Of a DNA stretch of 64,000 nucleotides, positions 47,945-60,260 are shown piece after piece. The position numbers were made by a program, and so were the translations under genes. Under the pieces are notes generated by a model. That model was not told the origin of the DNA. It worked only from the letters and a program-made list of their open reading frames with translations, and did no database searches. This DNA comes from Eulemur rufifrons (taxonomy: Eukaryota; Chordata; Mammalia; Primates; Lemuridae): NCBI RefSeq assembly GCF_041146395.1, contig NC_090989.1, forward strand, positions 245,200,843 to 245,264,842, read 5' to 3'. Positions within the stretch are counted from its first letter, which is position 1. Each line of letters opens with the position of its first letter.

Positions 47945-48420
47945 TTTCTTAGTTTCTTACAGCTGCTATTACAAATTATCACAAACAATGTAGCTTAAAA
48001 TAACAGAAATTATTTCAGGAACTAAATAAAATTCAGAATTTTATTCTAGTCCTGAAGACTAGAAATCTGAAATCAAGGTGCCAGCAAGCTTGGTTCTTTT
48101 GAGGAAAGAATTTGTTCAATCCTTCTCTCCTAGCTTCTCAATCCTTGGCATTTGTTCTTTGGCTTATAGGCACACCACCCTAATCCCTGCTTCCATTGCC
48201 ACATGGTGTTCTCACTGTGTGTCTGTGTCTTTGTCCAAATTTTCCTCTTCTTAAAAGGACTATAGTTATATTGGATTCAGGGTCCACTCTTACCCAGTCT
48301 GACTTCATCTTAACTTAATTACATCTGCAAAGACCCTATTTCCAAACTAGATAATATCTACCCAGGCTCTGGGTAGATATGAATTTGGGTGGGTGAGGGG
48401 GCACTATTCAATCCAGCACA
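47945..48420 (-). mobile_element. MLT1-type MaLR solo LTR, antisense
   Basis: Antisense LTR: 'tcttagtttcttacagctgctattacaaattatcacaaac', 'gaagactagaaatctgaaatcaaggtgccagc', 'cctcttcttaaaaggac' and 'aacttaattacatctgcaaagaccctatttcc'. It ends near 'caatccagcaca'. A perfect 12-bp palindrome disrupts it at 48354-48380. Confidence 0.88.
48354..48380. repeat. Perfect palindrome inside MLT1 LTR
   Basis: Arms atatctacccag (48354-48365) and ctgggtagatat (48369-48380), spacer gct. The right arm fits the LTR sequence; the left arm looks like an inverted copy of it. Confidence 0.95.
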
Positions 48421-48639
48421 TATGGTGATATCAAACACAGGGGGTGTAAAAGGAAGGATCTTTCTTACCAGTAGATTGCCAGGGAACCGTGAAGGGACAT
48501 TTTTAAAGGCAACAGGCCTAAAAAAAAGTCCAATTAAACAGCAATTCTTGTTTATAACCAGGTCTGGATCATCTCCAAAAAGCAAACCAAGCAAGTAAAT
48601 GTGATACCAGACTTCTGGGCCAGTGCTTCAAAGGCATCA

Positions 48640-48830
48640 GTACACTCATATTCTCCAGGATTCAAGAGAACCAGCTTTTAATTCTGGCTTTACAGCTAAT
48701 GAGTTGTGTGAACACGGGCATGTCCTCTATTTAATTGAGCCTTTCTTTCCTCTTTTGTCAAGTGAGGGAAACAGGCTAGAATATTTTTAAACCCCCTTCC
48801 ACTTCTAATGGGCTATGATTTTATCGTCTC
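48640..48830 (+). repeat. MIR SINE, sense
   Basis: 'ttttaattctggctttacagctaatgagttgtgtgaacacgggcatgtcc' then 'cctcttttgtcaagtgaggg' match MIR order. Confidence 0.75.
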
Positions 48831-49306
48831 TTTCTTATAAATGCAAAATGTCCAACTCAGTTGTTAGGATATGAGCTAGATTATCTTCTAAAATCATTCA
48901 AACTTACTTATATCTACTCATATTTTCTAAAGTTAGAACAGAATCTTTGGGTTCTTTGTTTCTTGTTGTTTGTTTTCCATTGTTGTTATATATAAAGGTT
49001 GGGAACTTTCATTATCCTTTCGTTCAATGGCAGGAATGGGTCCTCCGTTTCCACATTTTTTCTATATGACCCTATGCTCTTAGCCATAGCTTCAGGGCTT
49101 TCATTTTGTACAACCCCAAGAGGCATTTTCTTAAAGTACAGAAAGTAAGAGAGAATACTACCTGAGATTCTGATGGCTTCTCATCCTTGTGAGACTTAGA
49201 TATATTTCTATATTCGTGTCCCAGGACTCTCTTTCTTAAACTGCTTTGAAGGAGTTTTGTTACTTGTAATTTATATAAACTGAACTGAGATATGATTGAT
49301 TTAATA
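48831..49306. other. Unassigned sequence
   Basis: No gene or clear repeat. Confidence 0.5.
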
Positions 49307-49308
49307 TA

Positions 49309-50261
49309 CAGGTAGTCCCTGGGTTACAGATGAGATAGGTTCCTGAGAATGTGTGGAGGTTAGATTTGCATGTCACTTGGATCCCCGATGAACAATGTAT
49401 ATATGGTAATAATAATAATACTGTAATGGCTCTTATGTGGTAATAATAATGTAGTGTAACACTATAAAAATAATAATAATATCCCTGTATTGTAATAAGT
49501 TACAGAAACTATTGTGCTTTTTCTTTTAATTCAGACAAACAGAACATAAAAACAAACTCATACAAGAAGTTTAGATAGAAGAGAGGAGAAATTTCAAAAA
49601 GAATAGTAAAGAGTAATACCTAATGCTGCATCAATGTCATGCCTACTGGAAGGGGCATTCTTGAGGCAAGAAGGTAAGCTCACATTAAGTGGAAGATGAT
49701 GATGGAGACAGTGCTGGAGAGGATGGAGCGGGTGCTGGAGAATCAGGATTTGATTCTGTTGCTGGAGGAGGAGAGCTTACGGCTGAAGTAGGTTTCTTGA
49801 AAAAGGTGTCTAGGATTGTTTGCACAGCCTTTTTCTTAGTTTCATCATAAATGACCTCGTAGCACGTGATGTTCCCACTAACTGCACGGTAAACCTTTGT
49901 AAACTGCTCCACGTAGTATCTCACTCCTCAAGCTTAGCACATCCTTCTTCAATGAGACAAAATGATTCAGCTAATATTTTTGTCATAAACCGTCTTGACT
50001 CTGGATCTTCTGATTCTTTGGTTTCTTGTGTTTCTATCAGCTGCTTCTCTATCCATTTATGAGACTAGCCACTAGCATAAATATGCTGCGCCAATGAACC
50101 ACTTACGCCATGCAGGTTTGTTTACATGTGTGGAAGAAACTAGCTCCAGAATTATTAATTTAATTACTTAATTATAAATTATCCTTATGGAGAGCCTTAG
50201 GATCCCATTTGTAAGTACAGAATGCCATAAGTTCGGTCATCCATAACCCAGGGACTGCCTG
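49309..50261 (-). mobile_element. TcMar/Tigger-like DNA transposon
   Basis: Terminal inverted repeats: caggtagtccctgggttac on the left, and on the right an end whose inverse is caggcagtccctgggttatg. The left end follows a TA; the right TA is eroded to aa. 953 bases long, with (taa)n-rich tracts at 49408-49480 and a transposase 3' end on the minus strand. Internal deletion relative to autonomous elements is evident from its size. Confidence 0.88.
49685..50075 (-). pseudogene. Tigger-type transposase C-terminal remnant
   Basis: Minus-strand fragments ESRRFMTKILAESFCLIEEG (about 50010-49950) and, in another frame after a break near 49925, VQTILDTFFKKPTSAVSS followed by a Pro/Ser/Ala-rich tail (49924-49685). 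This order (helical segment, then a QTxLDxFFKK motif near the end) is what I know of Tigger-type DDE transposases. The catalytic DDE core is absent. The frameshift and stop make it non-functional. Confidence 0.75.
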
Positions 50262-51444
50262 AATTTCTAATTAAGAAATTTTCCTTATTATGTCAGATTT
50301 AATTTATTGTGAATGTCATTTCTAAGTAGGATCAAATATATATGAATTCAACTATGCCTAATAGGTAAGTATTGATTTATCAAAGAGGTTAATAAGTATA
50401 TTTATCACTTTGACCATGACCAAAATGATTATACTATGTGAGCAATTAACTAACAAAAATTATTTAAAATGAATGTAAATACAATTTAAGTAGTTTCCAC
50501 TGCAGCCAACATCACATTTTGAAGGATTATTAATGTCTTTTATTTAAACCTTTGGATGTCTAAGTTGCAATATGCAAACCATACTTTGGCATCTCCTTCC
50601 CATTATATCTCTGAAATAGACAAATTTGATCTAAGATCCACGAAAGGATAATTCCTGCCAACCCTCAAAGGTAGATTCCCAAGAGTGGTTGCAAACACAA
50701 GTAAAGTGCAAGAAAGGCTAGTTTCTCCATAGATGCCCAGGAGCAAACCTAAGGATCCCAGAAGTTCTCTTCTCATAACATCTTAGAAAAAAATAACTAT
50801 GTACTCCACAACGTAGTGGGTAGCCAAATTCTCTAAGTAAAACCAGTTGGTTTGGATTCTGCTCCTGGCTGTGCATGATGGAAACCATCTTATGTGGAGT
50901 ATGTTGAATACTTTTAGGGGCTCAGGCCTGTGCCAAATTTTATTGTCCAAGAAGATGAGCCCTGAGCAGGACTCGATGCCCCTACTCATGTTTCCCTCAC
51001 CCCTAGAGAAACTCAGGGGGCTGAGGAAAAGCTGCATGCCTACCTCAGTTTCTCAGATAGTAACTTTCCACAAGTGTTTCTTGAAGTGAACAATAAGACA
51101 AGTTAAACATCTATGAAGCTACTGTATTCTATTTCCACAGAACCAGTCTCAAGGTCAAAAAAAATTCCCAGGGTGAAACTTTAGGAACTCTAATTTTTTA
51201 AAACTTATTTCTAGGGGAAGCATTCTATAAAAGCTATAATATTAAACACGTGTAAATAAGCATTTTGATCCTGGAGTAAAAGAGCTGAGTGTGTAGAGGA
51301 CAGAAATTAAGAGAATCTTGAGCAACTGGTGGGAAATGAAGTATTAGTTAAATATCACTAATAAATATAATGTTCTATGAGCTTAAGTTTCTTTATGAAG
51401 ACTCCTCAAATATACATTGGATGCCTATTATGCATTACATAACA
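50262..51444. other. Unassigned sequence
   Basis: No gene seen. The block at 50830-51060 is open on both strands for about 240 bases and is not a repeat I know, but there is no convincing splice pair. Confidence 0.45.
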
Positions 51445-51610
51445 ATAAACAATAGAAGTTAATATCTATTTAGCACATACTATTTTCCAGGCACTATGTT
51501 AGCTACTTTACATACATTAATTCTTTAAGCCTACACCAAAATCTAACTGAGTAGAAGGACTCACTGTAATTTAACCACTGCCCCTTTCTCACATTATATT
51601 TTAAGCTGAT
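51445..51610 (-). repeat. MIR-type SINE, antisense
   Basis: 'tatttagcacatactattttccaggcactatgttagctactttacatacattaattc' is the usual opening of antisense MIR/MIR3 copies. Confidence 0.7.
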
Positions 51611-52434
51611 ATAACTGATTTGCCTATAGTTTTACAAGACACTTGGTTTAGAATATTCCTAAATACGTTTTTTCATTTATATTTCTGAATACATTTTTTA
51701 TGTCTGTAATGCTTATAAATCTATGACATCTCCCAAGACTCACCCACATGCATACTTGGATACATTCCCCATTCAGGCGGTGCCACATTTAAAAGTATAT
51801 GGCCCAAACACGATTATATTCTCTTCTCACAACTTCCTCAAACATTTAAAGTAAAACAAGAACTAAGCTAGCTCCTTAACGATTCACTTGTTCCCCAAAA
51901 GTCTCAAGAGTCTCCCCATCCTCTGCCCCTATGGACCTCTCTCCCCTACTCCCCCTATATGCTGTGGCCTTCCCTCTTTTCTAGGTCAGCTTATTTAGTC
52001 TTTTATAACTGGCACCCCACATGTCAACTCTCTTTGCCATGAAAACGCCCCTGGGCTTGAAGTTCTTTTTCTGCTCCGATTGCTTTCTGGAGAGAATTTG
52101 TCTTTATGGTTTTCCTTCCTTGGAGAGAGAAAAGAAGGTAAAGGAGCTAACTGGCAGAAGGAAAGGGGAACACATGGCAATGAACTTTATAATGTAGTAT
52201 GTTCAGTACCAAAATTTCTAGCAATGCCAGTACATGGTGATCTCAAATTTGAACTGAGCACAATTGTAATGGAACATTTAAAAAAAACTTTAGTAGGTGT
52301 TTCAATAGCATTTTATCCTCTTCAGAAGCTTCACTTCTGGAGATAGAAACAAAAAAGCATATGTAAGGGTGATATTGAAATATTATGTAAAAGCAAGAGT
52401 GTCAGAAAATTCTATATACATACAATTTTAGCTA
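51611..52434. other. Unassigned sequence
   Basis: No gene or clear repeat; C/T-rich stretch at 51890-51970. Confidence 0.5.
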
Positions 52435-52810
52435 TTACATTTGTGCAAACCCAGGCTCTGAGGTCAGAGTGTGCAGGCTCAATGTTCTGTTCCCTTCACT
52501 GACAGGTATCATTGTATCCTCATCTCTAAAGGAGTAACAATGATTCCTTCTGCATAGGGATGGCGTAAGGGCCAAATGGGTAAACAGACTCACTGTAGTT
52601 TTTAACTTTATAATGATTGAAATGATAATTTATGAACTAACATTTTTAGCATTACTACATGCTCAATACTGAGCTAAAGTACTTAGACATAATATTTAAT
52701 TTGTACAATTACTTGTGAGAACCGAATAGCACACATTAACTACTTAGTAGAATACCTGGCCTATAATAAGGTTTCAGTAAAGAATAACTAAAATAATAAT
52801 TATTACTTTA
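52435..52810. repeat. MIR-like fragments
   Basis: 52440-52570 resembles sense MIR ('tcctcatctctaaaggagtaac', then 'gggatggcgtaagggcc'). 52640-52790 contains an antisense-like piece ('gctcaatactgagctaaagtacttagac') and a sense-like end ('acctggcctataataaggtttcagtaaag'). Both are degraded. Confidence 0.45.
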
Positions 52811-55800
52811 AATGCTATTGTTATGATTAGTCAATGTTATAATAAAGCTTATCCTTGTTGGAAGCATTTGTACCACAGGTACAAATTATAGAGAATGGAT
52901 ACAGACGTATTTTAGAACTACAGTTAATATATATTGTTTTCACTCAGGGAAAAAGACCAAGGTGATAAGGAATAGGATTTTAAAAAGAGCGGGGTTGAGA
53001 AGGGCCTGAATCTGCAGAGAGAAATGAAGAGAGAGGTCTGTGACTTGCACAACTACTGATTTATATCAACAAATATTTAGCAAGAGATTAGGAACAGACA
53101 CTTCTTCCAGGTATTTTCAGGGTGATGGGGGGTCAGCTGACCCCCTAACCATTCCTGTTGAATCATTTTCCCTGCCCCCTCCACCCCTGCCCCCACCATC
53201 TCTCCAGATTTCTGAAGCTATCTGATGGGAGAGACCAAGAATCAGTTCCTCTAACTTACTCATCACCATCTAGAAAACCCTACAAAAACAAAATTAGATG
53301 TTTCTGCAGAGCCAGCTATTGAGTAGGGGACCCCTTTACACTGTCCCTGAGTAAGGAAAACAAAATAAATCTCTGCTGATGCTTGAAATTCCTTTGATAA
53401 AGTAGAGGGTGAGGGCGGTCCGTCGTCCAAAATTAGAGAGAAGAGGCTACCACAGAAAATGCACATGTCTGGAGGGTAAAAATTTGAGTGAGAACAAGTT
53501 TCAGGTAAAATGTAGTTAATCAAATCAATCCAGGGTGAATGAATCATATTAGTCATTTTCCTGTTTTAATAGGAGAGTGGGAGTGAGGAAAGCAGGAGGT
53601 ATCAGGATCTCGGAGTAGGAGACCTAGGACAACAGGGGGAGGAGAGGCCCTTTAAAGGACCCCACATTCACCTGAGCTGGATCTGTGCGCTTTCAACTAG
53701 GCACCCTCTGCAGAGGCCCCACACGGACTGTCTTGACCTGTGTCTGGGGAAGCAAGTAGAGCTGCTCTAAGTTAGCTAGTTGGTGGCTTTTTCATTGTTT
53801 CATTCTGTTCTGAGTCATAATGTCCTTCTCCAAAGACATACTAACTGAATGATAGCTATCGTTTGAATTTGGGCAGGTGCGTAGCTCTTTATTTTTGTAC
53901 TTAGAGTTGAAGACTAACCAAGGATTTGATGCCAACTGCACTTTAGGATTCCAGGACCTTTCAAGAAACAAACTTTTCCTCCACACAAATATTTAAGATG
54001 GAAAAAAATCAGGCACTGGGAAGGGAGATGAGTCATAGATACTTTGAGATACTTGACACAGAAGCTCTTAATGTAGGAAAGGGAGAAAGCTAAGAATTAC
54101 TCAATTTTTTTCAATATGAGAAAGGGAAAAACTATCCTCAGAAAATTTATCAAAGCTCCCTTTAGGTAAAACACGTTTATATTGCTACAGGGTTTTAAAC
54201 TAGTCTTTCTAACAGTCATCTCTAAACTATTTCATATTCATCCTGTAAGGGTGAGATGTTTGTTATAGACCGTGAACCTTCATTGCATGGGCCTTTGCTA
54301 AGAACCTTGACATTTTGTTGTGCCATGATGACAAGAAAGTATAACAAGTTCCAAAAAAAAGTTGCAGAATTGAAAATTAGGTGGTGAGGAAAAGAATAAA
54401 AAGTAAGAAGCAATGCTGATGAATTGTTGTGCCGGGCAAGGAGGAAGCATTTGTAATTGAGCAGAAGAAAGAGGAGGAAGAAAAGGGGAAGACAGCTGGA
54501 ATGTGGTTGTTGGGCTCTCATGGCAGAGCAAATGATTTCTGAGGACAATTCCCACCACTAACACAGCCTCAAAGGAGCTGAGAAGGAAAGGTCTCCCTCC
54601 ATCCTCTTAAGGCTCATCTAAACTGAAGAAGGACTGAACAGCTATCTATAATTATAGAGCTGAGGTGGAAAGTGGGAGAAACAGAAATAAATCCTTCTAG
54701 GCATCACACAATGGCTTGTCTTCTCACCTCTCCCATTTTAGAGCCCATTTTAGCAACCACTGGAATAGACATCTAAAACGATGCTGGAGTGAGAGGAGTT
54801 GAAGAACTGGCCTTTCTGACCATAAGATAAGCATAAAAATCTACTTTGGTTTGGTTTATTTTAAAATCTATTAAATATATCATTGTGTATATTACATCAT
54901 GAATGTAAATTCTCACTGTAAAGTAAGTGTAAATATTTTGCATGCTACACTTCCTGTTAATTAGGAGAGCAAGTAAACAATAAGCTTAATATAGCTTGTG
55001 GCATACTCAAAGGCAATCACGTTTTCATTTCCCCAGATGTATTAGGTTATCAATTTATAGTTTACATTCCCTGAATGACCTCTGTGGATATCACAACAGA
55101 GATCAGAATAATATTCACAGTGAAAGGGCAGCATAGAGACTTGGGAGAAGTGGTGGGGGACATTTCCAAATTATAAACCTGTAAAGTTTGTCACCTCTAA
55201 GACTGGAGGTCCCAAGCCCTTCAGCAGCAGATGATGAATGGACCACCAGTGATCTCAGCCTCCTTGGTGGGGGTATGTTCATAGGCAGGGGCATAGGAAA
55301 TGTCGTTTGCATAAGTCCTCCAAGAATGGGAAGTATGTAGCTGCTGAACCTGCTGTAGAGTGCATTGTTGGTAAGTCTGAAAGCAAAAACAAAACAGTTT
55401 CCACTGGGGCGTGTAATGCTCTTTCCCAAAGAAGAGACTCCAAACGTAGAAACAATTTAAACAGCTCGGACTAGGGTGGTGATTCCAGCAAGCTGCTTGT
55501 CAAGTTAATTTATGACTGTGTATAATTGGGTGGTTGTTTTCCTCTAGAAAGATGAAACAGCCAAGCCAGGAGAGATGAGTATCTCACTATTTCTAATATA
55601 GAGATAAAGATCTTATTTTTAGTGCAAAGGAAAAAAACATGTGGGGGTGGTGGGCAAAGATTAAGTTTTTGCAATGTTGCAAAGGTACAAAAAAGAAAAA
55701 GGGATAGGGACATGTTTTTGGAAATCAGAAGCCTAATAACTGGAACTTTTAAAAGTTAACTCTTGAATAGCCCCCAGTGGAAGGTATTGTTTTGGTTAAG

Positions 55801-58154
55801 TTGTGTTATGTTGAGATATTTCCTGTAACTAAAAATCAAGTGCTTTTCATTTAAACCCCAGCCATGTGGAAGTTTTATTTTTATGATCCCTTTTAAAATG
55901 TGCTTTATTCTAGCACTATAATAAACTCTAAGTCTCAAATAATAGCCATGCTTAATCAAAGCAGTTGGTTATACAATATCAGATTGATTTCAAATTAAGT
56001 CTTACTTCAGTGTCTATAGAAGAGGAAATACTTTGGGTTAAATCAAATTTTTTACAGAAATGGGAGTCTGGGAGACTTTAGAGAGCCAGCTGGCTACACC
56101 AGCCTCCCAGGCTGAGCTCGTCTTCAGAAAAAGTGTCTGTTAACACTGCTGTAAAAGGAGCATCAGTGGCTAGGGCTCCGCTTGGCAAACCTTGACATGT
56201 GTTGTGTAAGTCAGAGAGCCTTGGTGGTATGTTTAAAACAAAATTAGCTCTCTGCAGTGGGAAAGCTAGAAATTTAGTGGCCCCAAAAGTCAGTTGCCTG
56301 AGAGAGTTTCCGATCTATCCAGAAAAGATTGATCTTATATTAGGTTCTTTAAACTGGAAAACCCTTGCTCAAAGACTGAATACAGTGCAGTGGCACTATG
56401 AAGACAACAATATGACAGTATCACTGGGATTCACTTAGTTCTGGAACTAACTTCCCCACAATATGTTGCCTCTTGGGTCTCTCAGTGACACTCCTAACAC
56501 AGTTAAAATCAAATCCTGTGTCCTCTTCAAATTAAACTGTCAGATTAGGCTGGATGTGAAATGGGAGCTTGCTCCCAGCATTGGGAATCTCAACGTTGTG
56601 GAGACCCCTTTATGTTATAATTGCATAAACAGAGGAAAAGAGATTAAATGACTGTCTTGGGCTCATCTAGCCAGTTAAAGGCATAACCAAACTGGAAACT
56701 AGGCTATTATTTGACATTGGTGGAAAATGAAGTTGCTTCATATTGTTAGATGATCTCACATGCAGCATAGGGAAATGAAGCTTATGAGAAAATAAAGAAT
56801 ATTTATATTTGGAATGTACTCTTTTGAATAAAGAGCTGTCTAAATTCACATACTTATCAGTAGGTACTGCTTTATATCTTATAATTTTTATTTTGCTAAT
56901 CTTTGATTTCCTCAAATAGATAAAGCAATTGAGTTAATAAAAAAGAGGTCCCTACTTCTAACAAGTCGAGTTTACGATTGAGTATTTTTCATTTCTTTTC
57001 TGCCCAGAAGCAGCAATGAAAATGAAGCAGGCTTAGATTGTTTCTGGATGAGGACCACTAAAATATTCTTGCTCATTCAGATGATATTCTCAGACCTGAA
57101 GAACCTCACTGGCTTTTTGTTGTTGTTCGTTCTTGAGCCATTTAGTGCAGAAAGAGGCTCAACAGAAGAAACACTATGACTCAAAGATGCTACAGTCCCA
57201 GGCCTGACTAGCATCAATTTTATCTCTAGCCATGTCTGCCCTGACACCATGATAGGATCCTGCCTTCTGATCAAGATGAGTAATTCAAAAGGGATGTAGA
57301 ATAAGTGTCAATTCTTCCTTTTTGTCTACAGGCCCTATAATAATTTATTTTTAAAATAGCCTCTGCTTTAAGAACCTGGGTTTAATGAACACTGAATTTG
57401 GTATGGTGAGATAGGAAAAAAGAAAAAAGTGTTTTTACAGCTAAAGGAGTAAACAAAGGAGTCAATCACCTGAGCTGTGGGATGGTATCCTGAAGAGGCC
57501 AAGGCACACTGTCTTGAGCTCAACAGAGAGCAATCCATCATTATGAATTCCTCTAGGCCCCTAGGATTTCAGGATTTGTGTGTTAGACTTAATTCCCCAA
57601 GTTGAACTAGTTGGGGCAAAGGTAGTAACTAGACTCACTGATTGCTCATGTGACTTGTTACTATAATCTAGAAAAATCTTCTAAACACCCAGACCTTCAC
57701 TAAACTTTGATTCGTATTACATAGGGATCCCTTCTATTATTCCTTTATTTGAGAGCCATCTGGCAGTGACAAATTTATTATGCAAGCATTTAAAAAGAAT
57801 TTTTCTTATCTAGAAAATGCTAATTATATACATTTTTCTTTTTTAGCAGTTTCTTATAACATGGGTGAGAAGGGAATAGCAAATATAACCTCCCCATTAG
57901 TATCACAGTATAAATATCTAAAAGCACTTTCTGTAATAATTTTTTTAAAAAAACAAACTTAAATATTGTCTAAGAGTTAAGATATTCCAACTTCCTATGA
58001 TTCAGATATGTTTTATAGAGCTTGAGTAAATTAATTCAGAGACCAAGATATTTTCTTTGACTGATTTCCTGTAAGTATTCAAGTAGAACACACTGTTCTG
58101 GACTCAACTTTCTAGAGAAATAAATTTTAAGCACCTTTAAGCCACTTAAGTATT
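52811..58154. other. Longest stretch without a clear repeat
   Basis: About 5.3 kb with few recognisable elements. GC-richer blocks lie at 53140-53200, 53560-53760, 55180-55300 and 56050-56450. Open frames at 53263-53556, 54222-54564 and 55115-55429 (minus) and 56199-56438 (plus) have no recognised protein motif and no clear flanking splice sites. Any ancient conserved noncoding element is more likely here than elsewhere in the window, because so little of it is interspersed repeat. Confidence 0.45.
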
Positions 58155-58605
58155 CTTTCACTTATTCATTTAAAAATTTTATTGAACTTTTATTCTTTGT
58201 CATGTATTGTCTTAGGTACTGTAAATATACTTGAATAATTCATAATTCGATGCATACAAATTTTGGCTTGGTAGATTAAAAATTTGAGGAACTCAAAAGA
58301 TAAGAAAGTTAATAATCACAGAACAAACATTGTTAAACAGAGACATACAAGGCAGGAATGAGAGATGGGGAGAGTCAGGAAACGACTCCAAGTAAATGAA
58401 ACAACTAGAGCAAAAGCAGAAGGTCCATGCAGACTGTGGTGGAAGATGAGGTTGGGAATCACAGGGAAGGATCATATCGTTCCAGGCTCTGACAAACTAA
58501 AGAATTTGACCAAATCTTGCCAACAATGATGAAGCTTTAAGGAAGTATATATGAAGGAGAGAATTGTGTTTTACATCAATTTTAGTAATATTGCTCTGGC
58601 ATTAA
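58155..58605 (-). repeat. L2 LINE, antisense
   Basis: Antisense L2 from its 3' end ('acttattcatttaaaaattttattgaac') through 'aagcagaaggtccatgcagactgtggtggaagatgagg'. Diverged. Confidence 0.6.
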
Positions 58606-58628
58606 TGCAAAAAAGATTTGGAAATAGG

Positions 58629-59008
58629 TGCTGTGGTCTAAATGTTTGTGTCTCTCCCAAATTTGTATGTTGAAATCTTAATCCTCAAGGTAATGGCATT
58701 AGAAATGGGGCCTTTTGGGACGTGATTAGGACATGACTGTGATTAGGTTCATTAGCTCCACCCTAATGAACACGATTACTGCCCTTATAAAGTGGGCCCA
58801 AGGGAGTTCTTCTATTCCTTCCACCATGTGAGGATACAGCTAAAAAGCATCGACACTGGAGCAGAAAGCAGGATGTAACCAGCCACCAAATCTGCTGGTG
58901 CCTTGATCTTGAACTTGCCACACTCCAAAATTTGAGAAATAAATTTCCATTGTTTATGAGCTATACAGTTTACAGGACTTTGTTATAGCAGCCAAACAAA
59001 CCAAGAAA
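58629..59008 (+). mobile_element. MaLR-like solo LTR, sense
   Basis: Begins 'tgctgtggtctaaatgtttgtgtctctccc' and ends near 'tagcagccaaacaaaccaagaaa'. Inside are 'gcccttataaagtgggccc', 'ccaccatgtgaggatacagc', 'aaatctgctggtgccttgatcttgaacttgcc' and 'gagaaataaatttccattg', which contains the aataaa signal. TSD not resolved. Confidence 0.85.
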
Positions 59009-59810
59009 GTGGGTATGAATGGGAGCTGAAAGCAGACACAGGAAATGATTGGCATAATCCAGATAAGGAATAATGGGAGCTTGAAAAGGTAACCTAAGTA
59101 TTGCTAAGAATTAATACAGTAGAGTAAATCTTGTGGATATTGCTGAGCTAGACACTATAGAACTTGACAGTTAATTAAATTCAATCAGACAGAAGAAAGG
59201 AAAAGAAAAATCAGATGACTGACATTTTTAGCATGAGTGACTAGCACAATTATTGAAACAAGGCAAATCCTAAAAATTGGTATTTTAACAGTGGAGAAAA
59301 CAGTGGTATGGTCAATGGTCATACAGGTCAGATGAACTGGTTCAGATTAGGAAATAGAGAATTTTCCATCTTTTCAGGGTGGCTTAAATTTTATGAAAAT
59401 ATTTCCCTTTGCAATTGGGTCATCTCACCAATTCAGACAAAAAATATGAAGACTTTTCAAATTTCTACATCCAAATTATACACTTTTAAAAATGTTGATT
59501 TTTCTATGTAAGTTTAGATGATATACATTAGGATTTTAAAAAGTTGAATAAGAGAGAGTTTCAGAAAACATCCTTTAACAGGTGGATGAGCAGTATATCA
59601 TTACATTGAAATGTGTATGTAAAAAATTCTAATACTTTTACTTTAAAAAATTATTCCTGTTATATAACAATTTTTGTTTCTCTATTCCTACTTATAAGCA
59701 CAGAATTTGGAGCTGAATATAAATTGACATGTTAATTACCAACTACTGTATGTGCCAATAATTTTCAACTTTCTTCTCCCCCTACTACTATGTCGTAAAA
59801 AGATTAAGTA
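59009..59810. other. Unassigned sequence
   Basis: No gene or clear repeat. Open frame 59308-59511 unsupported. Confidence 0.5.
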
Positions 59811-59971
59811 GCTGGACATGGTGGCTCATGCCACTAGTCCAAGCTACTGGGGAGGCTGAGGTGGAAGGATCACTTGAGTCCAGTAGTTCGAGGTTGCAGT
59901 GAGCTATGATCATGCCACTGCATTCCCACCTGGGCAACAGCGCCAGACCCTGTCTCTTAAAAAAAAAAAAA
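59811..59971 (+). mobile_element. Alu monomer / right-arm fragment, sense
   Basis: One Alu arm: 'gctggacatggtggctcatgcc', 'aagctactggggaggctgagg', 'gcagtgagctatgatcatgcc', then an A-run. A short aagtag occurs at both ends and may be the TSD. It lacks the lemur-specific right-arm sequence of the full copies, so it is probably an older monomer. Confidence 0.9.
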
Positions 59972-60003
59972 GTAGATAGAGATAGAGATAGAGATAGAGA
60001 TAT
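59972..60003. repeat. (GATAGA)n microsatellite
   Basis: Hexamer gatagaga-type units directly behind the Alu A tail; likely grown from it. Confidence 0.95.
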
Positions 60004-60260
60004 ATAGTTTCCCCAAGGACAGAGGCCAGTAAATAGCAGAAACAGTATACAAACCCAGGTTGACCTGACTTGAATGACAATCTTGATAATATTAGTAAAT
60101 TCAGGTTGTGTTTTTGGTTCCACTCTACTGTATATGGGGTGTGCTCTTTTCTTTGAATCCCAGTTCTCTCATCTTTAAAAGGAGCACAATTAAAGTTTCT
60201 ACCCAACAGATAAGTTATGAAATTAAAATGACAATTTATGTAATAAATCTTTATAAAGTT
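60004..60260. repeat. MIR fragments, antisense then sense
   Basis: 60015-60080 ('gccagtaaatagcagaaacagtatacaaacccagg') is antisense MIR. 60155-60260 ('cagttctctcatctttaaaagg', then 'aagttatgaaattaaaatgac') is sense MIR. Confidence 0.6.

Noticed and set aside
49685..49924. Pro/Ser-rich 79-residue protein as a host gene
   Set aside because: It lies between Tigger-like inverted repeats and continues the transposase C terminus.
54222..54564. Two overlapping minus-strand frames of 88 and 108 residues
   Set aside because: Both are hydrophobic/Pro-rich translations of a purine-rich stretch, without splice sites or motifs.
55115..55429. 104-residue minus-strand frame, possible retrocopy
   Set aside because: No recognisable protein in this frame or the plus frames, no A tail and no TSD found.
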